Part shown: piece after piece, positions 11,791-17,338 of the stretch
How the letters are laid out: every line of letters starts with the position of its first letter
Numbering within the stretch: the first letter of the stretch is position 1
NCBI GenBank assembly: GCA_027027485.1
Contig: JALVLL010000018.1
Span: 1-17,338, forward strand
DNA length: 17,338 nucleotides
From: Candidatus Bipolaricaulota bacterium
GTDB lineage: Bacteria > Bipolaricaulota > Bipolaricaulia > Bipolaricaulales > Bipolaricaulaceae
Direction: 5' to 3'
Program-made: the position numbers and the translations under genes
The notes under the pieces: model-generated
The model's database searches: none
What the model saw: the letters and a program-made list of their open reading frames with translations, nothing else
What the model was told of the DNA's origin: nothing

Positions 11791-13290
11791 ATGAAGCGCT
11801 TGATTCTGTTGGTAGGCTTGTTTGCCCTGGGGATCCTCGCATGGGCCCAGCCCGGGATGGAGTACGTGGTGTCCACGGAGACCACCTTGGCCGCCGTGGC
11901 CCAGGACGTCCTTGGGAACCCGGACTTCGCGCCAGCCATCATGCGGGCCACCAACGCCAAAAGCCTCGTCGATCCCTCCTTCCTCAAGATCAGTTCCCTG
12001 GACATGGCGATCCCCGCGGGGGCCAAGCTCTGGATTCCCGATCGCACTTGGGCCGAGGCCTTCATGGCTTTCTGGGATCCCAACCGGCCTGAGGACCTCT
12101 TCGGCGGCGGGAAACTCGTGGTGGGCTCCTGGTGGACCGCCGGCGGCGAGGCAGAGGGTCTGAACGCCCTGTTCAAGATCTACGGCGAGTACTTCCCCGA
12201 TGTGCAGATCGTGAACGCCACCATCGCCGGGGGAGCGGGATTCGTGTTCCGGGCGGTCATCAAGCCGCGTTTGATAGCCGGCAACCCCCCCGATACCTTC
12301 CAACTCCACGCCGGCCTGGAGGTGGAGGGCTACAGCCCCGAGACCTACCTCACCCCCTTGGACAAGCTCTACGAGATCGAGGGTTGGGATAAGGTGCTCC
12401 CCAAGGACCTCCTGGACCTCCTCGTTTACAAGGGGCATTACTGGGGCGTGCCTGTGAACATCCACCGCGCCAACGTCCTTTGGTATGACAAGGAGATCTT
12501 CGAGAAATACGGCCTCACTCCCCCCAAGAACTGGGACGAGTTCTTCGCCATCTGTGGGAAGCTCAAGGCCGAAGGGGTTGTTCCCTTCGTCATGGGCAAC
12601 GCCGGCGGTTGGGAGGCCGCACACCTCTTCGAGACGATCCTCGTGAGCACCCTCGGGGCCGAGGGCTACAAGGGGCTCTGGACCGGCGAGACCCCCTGGA
12701 CCTCCGAGGGCGTGACCAAGGCCCTGGAGATACTGAAGAAGATCCTCGATTACGTTAACCCGGACTACGCCGCCCTCAGCTGGGACGGCGCCGGCGAGTA
12801 CCTCATCGCCCACAAGGGCGCCATGATGATCATGGGCGACTGGACCAACGGCTGGTTCATGTCCAAGGGCTACGAGGGCTACGGTTGGGCGCCGGTACCT
12901 GGGACCCAGGGCATCTTCGATGCGCTCTCCGACACCTTCTGCCTGCCGAAGCTCGCTCCGCACCCCATAAACGCCCTGGGCTGGCTCGAGGTGTGCGGCT
13001 CTAAGGAGGGCCAGATCGCCTTCAACACCCGCAAGGGCTCCATCCCGGCTCGCACCGATCTCACCCCCGAGGAGAAGGCCCAGTTCAACCCCTACCTCCA
13101 GTCCTGCATGGAGGACTTCGCCCGCGATGCCATCGTCCCCTCGGTGATCCACGGTGCCGCGGCCATCGAGTCCTGGGTCACGGACTTCAAGGATGCCGTC
13201 AACCTCTTCCTCGCCACCAAGGACGTGGCCGGGACCCAAAGGGCGCTGGTGGAGGCCGCCGAGGCGGCGTTGGCCGCCATGGGGAAGTGA
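11791..13290 (+). CDS. ABC sugar-binding protein with N-terminal LysM-like domain, glucose-type
   Basis: The protein has 499 residues. The signal peptide ends near AWA-QPG (residue 19-20) and has no lipobox Cys, unlike most Gram-positive binding proteins. Residues 24-84 resemble a long-form LysM: EYVVSTETTLAAVAQDVLG, a DPSFLK loop, then IPAGAKLWIPD. The family 1 solute-binding fold starts near 108 with KLVVGSWWTAGGEAEGLNAL. From there it follows the Thermus thermophilus glucose/galactose-binding protein closely, as I remember that sequence: NATIAGGAG, GNPPDTFQLHAG (165-175), YKGHYWGVPVNIHRANV, MGDW, and the late PGTQG, SKEGQ, KGSIPAR and IVPSVIHGA segments. Glucose or a related hexose is therefore the likely ligand. 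The protein would act in the periplasm and feed the two permeases downstream. A strong promoter and AAGGAGG precede it. Confidence 0.92.
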   Translation: MKRLILLVGLFALGILAWAQPGMEYVVSTETTLAAVAQDVLGNPDFAPAIMRATNAKSLVDPSFLKISSLDMAIPAGAKLWIPDRTWAEAFMAFWDPNRPEDLFGGGKLVVGSWWTAGGEAEGLNALFKIYGEYFPDVQIVNATIAGGAGFVFRAVIKPRLIAGNPPDTFQLHAGLEVEGYSPETYLTPLDKLYEIEGWDKVLPKDLLDLLVYKGHYWGVPVNIHRANVLWYDKEIFEKYGLTPPKNWDEFFAICGKLKAEGVVPFVMGNAGGWEAAHLFETILVSTLGAEGYKGLWTGETPWTSEGVTKALEILKKILDYVNPDYAALSWDGAGEYLIAHKGAMMIMGDWTNGWFMSKGYEGYGWAPVPGTQGIFDALSDTFCLPKLAPHPINALGWLEVCGSKEGQIAFNTRKGSIPARTDLTPEEKAQFNPYLQSCMEDFARDAIVPSVIHGAAAIESWVTDFKDAVNLFLATKDVAGTQRALVEAAEAALAAMGK

Positions 13291-13310
13291 AGGGTTAAAA
13301 GGGAAAGCGG

Positions 13311-13350
13311 GGGCGGCCCGGTCGCGCATCCCGGGCCGCCCTTTTATATT
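13311..13350 (+). terminator. Intrinsic terminator/attenuator between binding protein and permeases
   Basis: GGGCGGCCCGG (13311-13321) pairs perfectly with CCGGGCCGCCC (13331-13341) around a 9-base loop, followed by TTTTATATT. It lies 21 bases after the binding-protein stop and 11 bases before the permease start. Partial termination here would give much binding protein and little permease, as is usual in sugar ABC operons. Confidence 0.85.
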
Positions 13351-13360
13351 CGGGGTGAAC

Positions 13361-14266
13361 ATGAGGCGACGCCGACTCAGGAGCGAGAGGCTGATCACCC
13401 TCCTTCTCCTTCTCCCCTCGGTGATCGCCGTGGCGGTCTTCGTTTACGGCTTCATCGGCTGGACCGGATACGTCTCCATGAGCAACTGGAACAAGCTCCT
13501 CCCGGATTACAGCTTCGTCGGCTTCAAGAACTTCCTCAAGCTCTTTTCCCACCCCCGTTTTCAGATCGACCTCCGTAACCTCGCGGTCTTCACTGCCCTT
13601 TTCCTCACCGGGTCGTTGGCCATTGGGTTCCTGCTCGCCGTGCTTTTGGACCGCAAGGTCAAGGGGGAAAGCATATTCCGCACCATCTACCTCTATCCCA
13701 TGTCCCTTTCGTTCATCGTCACCGGCGTCGTTTGGCGGTGGCTCATGAACCCCGGGAGCCCCCAGATGGGGAGCACCGGGATCAACCTGCTTTTGGAGAA
13801 GCTGGGTCTTGGGTTCCTCAAAAGCGGCTGGTACACCGATCCGCGGGTGGGGATCAAGGCGGTGGCGGTGGCCGCCATCTGGCAGATGTCGGGATATGTG
13901 ATGGCCATGTATCTTGCGGGCCTGCGGGGGATCCCCGAGGAGCTCCGGGAGGCGGCCCGGGTGGATGGGGCAAGCGAGTTCCAGGTCTACCGCTACGTGA
14001 TCCTCCCTCTTCTTAGGCCCATCACCCTGGGGGCGATCATCATCCTCGGCCACATCTCGCTGAAGATCTACGACCTCATCGTTGCCATGACGGGTCCCGG
14101 GATCGGGTTCTCCTGTGATGTGCCGGCCTACTTCATGTGGGAGACCACATTCCACGCCAACCGGTTCGCCCAGGGGGCGGCCATCGCGGTGATCCTCCTG
14201 CTCATGGTCTCGCTCCTCATCGTTCCCTACCTCGTCTTCAGCGTCAGGAGGGAGGCGGAGGTATGA
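13361..14266 (+). CDS. ABC sugar transporter permease, MalF/UgpA type
   Basis: From ATG 13361 the protein has 301 residues. The frame is open upstream into the binding-protein gene, but the basic MRRRRLRSER start followed by a membrane helix, and position after the terminator, favour 13361. GTG 13355 is a close alternative. About six membrane segments are visible. The cytoplasmic EAA loop EELREAARVDGASEFQVYRY (E197 to G204 and on to ILPLLRP) contacts the ABC ATPase. It is the first inner-membrane subunit of the sugar importer and works with the next gene product. No ATPase gene is in this operon. Confidence 0.93.
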   Translation: MRRRRLRSERLITLLLLLPSVIAVAVFVYGFIGWTGYVSMSNWNKLLPDYSFVGFKNFLKLFSHPRFQIDLRNLAVFTALFLTGSLAIGFLLAVLLDRKVKGESIFRTIYLYPMSLSFIVTGVVWRWLMNPGSPQMGSTGINLLLEKLGLGFLKSGWYTDPRVGIKAVAVAAIWQMSGYVMAMYLAGLRGIPEELREAARVDGASEFQVYRYVILPLLRPITLGAIIILGHISLKIYDLIVAMTGPGIGFSCDVPAYFMWETTFHANRFAQGAAIAVILLLMVSLLIVPYLVFSVRREAEV

Positions 14267-15114
14267 GGGCGGGGAGGAGGGTCCCGTGGCAGCGCGTCGT
14301 CCTCTACCTCGTGCTCGTGGGGTTCGCCGCCTTCTACCTCATGCCGGTGTACGTGCTTGTGGTGACGAGCCTGAAGAGCTTCGCCGAGGTGAACCTCTAC
14401 CGCATGTGGGACCTCCCCCACAGCTTCTCCCTGGAGAGCTTCAGAAAGGCCCTGCTGGGCGGCTTCGGTTACACCGGCCTTGCCCACAACTTCGTGAACA
14501 GCTTCTACGTAGCAGTCCCCGCCACCCTGGCCTCGGCCTTCCTGGGCTCCCTCAACGGCTACGTCCTCTCCAAGTGGCGCTTCCGGGGTTCCAACACCCT
14601 GTTCACTTTGCTCCTTTTCGGGATGTTCATCCCGTACCAGTCGATCCTCATCCCCCTGGTCCAGACCCTGATGCGGCTCGGCCTCTATGGGAGCATCCCC
14701 GGCCTCATCCTCGCCCACACCGTCTATGGGATCCCGATCACGACCCTCATCTTCCGCAACTACTATGCCACCGTGCCCAAGGAGCTCGTGGAGGCGGCCC
14801 GGATCGACGGCGCCGGGGTGCTGGGCGTTTATACCCGGATCATGTTGCCCGTATCCATGCCGGGGTTCGTGGTGGTGATGATCTGGCAGTTCACTTCCAT
14901 CTGGAACGACTTCCTCTTCGCGGTGACCATCGCCCAGAACCCCGCGGTCCAGCCGGTGACGGTGGCCCTGAACAACCTCGCCGGCTCCTATATCGTCGAG
15001 TGGAACGTGCAGATGGCCGGTGCCCTCATGGCCGCTCTGCCCACCCTCTTCGTCTACATATTCCTCGGGCGCTACTTCATGCGGGGCCTTTTGGCCGGTT
15101 CACTCAAAGGGTGA
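14263..15114 (+). CDS. ABC sugar transporter permease, MalG/UgpE type
   Basis: The protein has 283 residues. The ATG overlaps the previous stop as ATGA, and GGAGGCGGAGGT lies directly upstream, so translation is coupled. The N-terminus is basic and followed by a membrane helix (VVLYLVLVGFAAFYLMPVYV). A periplasmic part follows, then four to five more helices. The EAA loop ELVEAARIDGAGVLGVYTRI (E177 onward) ends in MLPVSMPG. The C-terminus LGRYFMRGLLAGSLKG is typical of this subfamily. It forms the heterodimeric channel with the preceding permease. Confidence 0.94.
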   Translation: MRAGRRVPWQRVVLYLVLVGFAAFYLMPVYVLVVTSLKSFAEVNLYRMWDLPHSFSLESFRKALLGGFGYTGLAHNFVNSFYVAVPATLASAFLGSLNGYVLSKWRFRGSNTLFTLLLFGMFIPYQSILIPLVQTLMRLGLYGSIPGLILAHTVYGIPITTLIFRNYYATVPKELVEAARIDGAGVLGVYTRIMLPVSMPGFVVVMIWQFTSIWNDFLFAVTIAQNPAVQPVTVALNNLAGSYIVEWNVQMAGALMAALPTLFVYIFLGRYFMRGLLAGSLKG

Positions 15115-15117
15115 GGG

Positions 15118-15666
15118 ATGGAGGTCAGGGAATACTTCGCGGGGCTTTCCGCGCTCATCGGGAAGCTCCCCTGGGAAGAGATCGAGGGTTTCGTGGGGCT
15201 CCTGCGGGAGGCCCGGGAGAGGGGAAGCTGTGTCTTCGTGTTCGGGAATGGGGGATCCGCCACCACCGCCTCCCACTTCGCCTGCGACCTGGGCAAGGGA
15301 ACCGTACGGGAAGGCGTGCCCCGTTTCCGGGTGGTGACCTTGCACGATCTCGCCACCTTCTCCGCCTACGCCAACGACTACGGCTACGAGACGGTCTTCG
15401 CCGAGCCCCTGAAGAGCCTCGCCCGCCCGGGGGATGTGGCCGTGGGGATCTCCGCCTCCGGGAACTCCCCCAACGTCCTCCGCGCCATGGAAGTCGCCCG
15501 GGAGATGGGGCTGCGCACCGTGGGACTTACGGGCTACCGGGGAGGAAAGCTCCGGGATCTCGTGGAGCTCTGTATCATCGTTCCCTCGGAGGACATGCAG
15601 CACATCGAGGACATGCACTTGGCCATCCTCCACGCCGTCTTCCGCGCCCTCCTGGACGACGGGTGA
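15118..15666 (+). CDS. SIS-domain phosphosugar isomerase, GmhA-like
   Basis: The protein has 182 residues, a single SIS domain of GmhA length. Phosphate-binding signatures are FGNGGSATTASHFACDLG (42-59) and GISASGNSPNVL (110-121). The C-terminal metal and substrate helix reads EDMQHIEDMHLAILH. By alignment with E. coli GmhA, as I recall its zinc site (H61, E65, Q172, H180), the equivalents here are His53, Asp57, Glu164 and His172. The Glu is thus Asp and the Gln is Glu. GmhA isomerises sedoheptulose 7-phosphate. Because this gene sits in a hexose-uptake operon, another aldose-ketose phosphate is equally possible. It starts 3 bases after the permease stop, with GGTGAGGG overlapping that stop. 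Confidence 0.85.
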   Translation: MEVREYFAGLSALIGKLPWEEIEGFVGLLREARERGSCVFVFGNGGSATTASHFACDLGKGTVREGVPRFRVVTLHDLATFSAYANDYGYETVFAEPLKSLARPGDVAVGISASGNSPNVLRAMEVAREMGLRTVGLTGYRGGKLRDLVELCIIVPSEDMQHIEDMHLAILHAVFRALLDDG

Positions 15667-15669
15667 GAA

Positions 15670-16629
15670 TTGGAGAGCCTGATCCTGGCGTTGGATTTCG
15701 GGGGCACAAAGCTCGCGGCGGCCGCCGTCGAGCCGGGGAAGCGGTCATTCCGCGCCCGCGCGTCCGTTCCCTCCCCGCCGGATAAGTCCGCGGAGGCCGA
15801 CCGGAAGATCATCCTCTCCCTTGCCGCGGAGGTGCTCGGGGGAAAGCGCCCCACCGCTGTCGGGGTGAGCTTCGGGGGCCCGGTGCGTGCGGAAGACGGC
15901 CTGGTCCTCCTCTCGCACCACGTGCCGGGCTGGGAGGATTTCCCCCTCGCGGAGTGGTTGCGGGAGCAGTTCGGGGCTCCGGCGGCGGTGGAGAACGACG
16001 CCAACGCCGCCGCCTTAGGGGAGTGGCGTTATGGAGCTGGGAAGGGGACGGACCACTTCCTCTATGTCACCGTGAGCACCGGGATCGGCGGGGGGATCGT
16101 GATCGGGGGGAAGATCTACCGCGGGGCCGACGGCCTCGCCGGGGAGATCGGCCATATGGTGGTCGATCCAAACGGCCCGCGTTGCACCTGCGGGAGGAGG
16201 GGATGTCTCGAGGCTTTGGCCTCCGGGCCCGCCATCGCCGCCCGGGCGCGGGAGCTTCTGGCGTCGCATCCCCGCCCCGCCGAGGGGAGGATGCTGCGGG
16301 AGCTTGTGGGAAACGATCCGGGGCGGATCACCGCCCGCGAGGTAGCCATCGCGGCCGCCCGGGGGGACCCCTTGGCTGCCGAGATACTGCGGAAGGCCGG
16401 GGAGGCCCTGGGGTTCGGGCTCGCCCAGGCCATTGCCCTCCTGAACCCCGAACGTATCGCCCTCGGGGGTGGGGTAATCAAGGCCGGCGAGCCGTTCCTC
16501 CGCCCCATGCGCGAGGCGGCGGAAAGATATGCCTTCCCCGGGGCCCGGGTGGATATCGCCGTGGCCGAACTGGGGGACGACGCCCCCCTCTGGGGCGCGA
16601 CTGCCCTGGCCGAGGATCTCCTCCGTTAG
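15670..16629 (+). CDS. ROK-family sugar kinase, probably glucokinase
   Basis: The protein has 319 residues with a TTG start 3 bases after the SIS stop. Motifs: ATP-phosphate loop LALDFGGTKLAAA (6-18); sugar-binding and catalytic segment VENDANAAALGEW with catalytic Asp110; TVSTGIGGGIVIGGKIYRG (134-152); GEIGHMVV with Glu159 and His162; and the zinc site RCTCGRRGCLE with Cys172, 174 and 179. There is no helix-turn-helix at the N-terminus, so this is an enzyme and not a ROK repressor. The family phosphorylates glucose, mannose, allose or N-acetyl sugars with ATP. Placed behind a glucose-type importer, glucokinase is the best reading, but the exact sugar cannot be read from the motifs. Confidence 0.9.
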   Translation: MESLILALDFGGTKLAAAAVEPGKRSFRARASVPSPPDKSAEADRKIILSLAAEVLGGKRPTAVGVSFGGPVRAEDGLVLLSHHVPGWEDFPLAEWLREQFGAPAAVENDANAAALGEWRYGAGKGTDHFLYVTVSTGIGGGIVIGGKIYRGADGLAGEIGHMVVDPNGPRCTCGRRGCLEALASGPAIAARARELLASHPRPAEGRMLRELVGNDPGRITAREVAIAAARGDPLAAEILRKAGEALGFGLAQAIALLNPERIALGGGVIKAGEPFLRPMREAAERYAFPGARVDIAVAELGDDAPLWGATALAEDLLR

Positions 16630-16634
16630 GTATC

Positions 16635-17338
16635 GTGTACCTCCCGGGGACGCGCATCGAGGTGATCAACCCCGGGATCGTGCGGGGGCGAATCGAACAT
16701 GCCCTCTTCGACTTCGACGGCACCATCTCCCTCATCCGGGCCGGCTGGCAGGAGGTCATGGCCTCCCTCATGGTGGAGGTCCTCCGCGATACCCCTAAGG
16801 GACAAGAACTCGGCGAGGCGGAGTTGGAAAAATTAGTCTGGGAATACATCGCCGAGAGCACCGGGCTCCAGACCATCTACCAGATGATCTGGCTGGCCGA
16901 GCGGGTGGCGGAGTTCGGGGGGAAGCCCCTGGACCCAAGGGAATACAAGCGTGCCTACAACGGGAGGCTCCTCGCCCATATCGCCGAAAGGATCTCCGCT
17001 TTGCGGGAAGGGAGGGTACCGCCGGAGGAATTCACCGTCCCCGGTGCCCGGGGGATCCTCGAGGACCTCCGCGGCCGGGGGGTCAGGTGTTACCTCGCCT
17101 CGGGCACCGACGAGGCCTACGTCCGCGAGGAGGCGGAGCTCCTCGGGGTCGCGGGGTACTTTTCCGGCATCTACGGGGCCCTGGAGGACTGGAAGAAGTT
17201 CTCGAAGCGGACGGTGATCGAGCGCATCGTCCGGGAGCATGGGCTCTCGGGGCCGGAGTTCGTCGCCTTCGGGGACGGCTTCGTGGAGATCCAGGAGGCC
17301 AAGGCGGTGGGGGGGATCGCCGTGGGCGTAGCCTCCGA
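16635..17338 (+). CDS. HAD-superfamily phosphatase, class I, cut by window end
   Basis: A GTG at 16635, 5 bases after the kinase stop, opens a frame running to the window end (234 codons visible). Nucleophile motif ALFDFDGT holds Asp26 and Asp28. A helical cap of about 110 residues follows. Motif II is YLASGT, a Lys-rich KKFSK segment matches motif III, and FGDGFVEIQEA matches motif IV, with Glu where many members have Asp. These are magnesium-dependent phosphatases or phosphomutases acting on small phosphosugars. The first 22 residues (MYLPGTRIEVINPGIVRGRI) form a strand-rich lead-in before the HAD core; GTG 16680 is an alternative start without it. The nearly contiguous placement suggests action on a phosphorylated product of the same sugar pathway. 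The gene is incomplete only at the 3' end. Confidence 0.85.
   Translation, partial: MYLPGTRIEVINPGIVRGRIEHALFDFDGTISLIRAGWQEVMASLMVEVLRDTPKGQELGEAELEKLVWEYIAESTGLQTIYQMIWLAERVAEFGGKPLDPREYKRAYNGRLLAHIAERISALREGRVPPEEFTVPGARGILEDLRGRGVRCYLASGTDEAYVREEAELLGVAGYFSGIYGALEDWKKFSKRTVIERIVREHGLSGPEFVAFGDGFVEIQEAKAVGGIAVGVAS

Noticed and set aside
13345..13350. TATATT as a -10 for a separate permease promoter
   Set aside because: It is the T-rich tail of the terminator and no -35 lies at a proper distance.
11773..13398. Minus-strand open frame of 541 codons over the sugar-binding protein gene
   Set aside because: It is opposite a clearly recognised binding protein, and its own translation is low-complexity and has no family features.
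14286..15785. Plus-strand frame of 499 codons across the second permease, SIS and kinase genes
   Set aside because: It runs through three recognised genes in the wrong frame and is Arg/Pro/Gly-rich, as expected for a GC-rich shadow.
1..17338. CRISPR, defence system, prophage or insertion sequence
   Set aside because: No repeat array, transposase, integrase, phage structural or nuclease-helicase gene is present; the phospholipase D-like protein is exported and not in a defence context.

Overview
The window is GC-rich, gene-dense bacterial DNA. It has no tRNA, rRNA, CRISPR array, insertion sequence or other clear sign of recent transfer, and no gap over 300 bases lacks a gene. The lineage cannot be fixed from the sequence alone. 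A Gram-negative-type envelope is suggested by a likely outer-membrane barrel protein. A thermophilic or deep-branching lineage is suggested by a Thermus-like glucose-binding protein, a family 5 uracil-DNA glycosylase and a hydrogenase maturation protease. Candidatus Bipolaricaulota (Acetothermia/OP1) or a relative is my guess, at low confidence.

Left part (1-4118): the 5' end of dprA runs leftward off the window edge, opposite an exported seven-bladed WD40 propeller. The WD40 gene overlaps a family 5 uracil-DNA glycosylase gene, whose 3' end overlaps a convergent gene for an exported, probably beta-barrel protein. Then come a DUF47/PhoU-like protein and ribosomal protein L13 (rplM), which has its own extended -10 promoter and is not followed by rpsI.

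Middle part (4119-8795): four exported proteins. They are a small CsgG/LpoB-like protein, a 730-residue surface protein with a PKD domain and two tandem Cys-containing modules, a shorter relative carrying the same kind of modules, and (opposite strand) a secreted two-HKD phospholipase D-like protein. A perfect 13-bp hairpin terminator separates the two related genes.

Right part (8829-17338): a Lon-type protease of the AAA_32 class and an orphan hydrogenase maturation protease come first. A sugar-uptake operon follows: a consensus TTGACA promoter with a palindrome on its -35, a sugar-binding protein with an N-terminal LysM-like domain, an intrinsic terminator acting as an attenuator, two MalF/MalG-type permeases (ATGA overlap), a SIS phosphosugar isomerase, a ROK sugar kinase and a HAD phosphatase cut by the window end. 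These genes are almost contiguous and fit import and phosphorylation of glucose or a related hexose. No ABC ATPase and no regulator gene is present.

Several start codons in the left half lie only 7-13 bases after good -10 hexamers and lack a Shine-Dalgarno. Other genes in the window have strong AGGAGG sites. The organism therefore seems to mix leaderless and leadered mRNAs.
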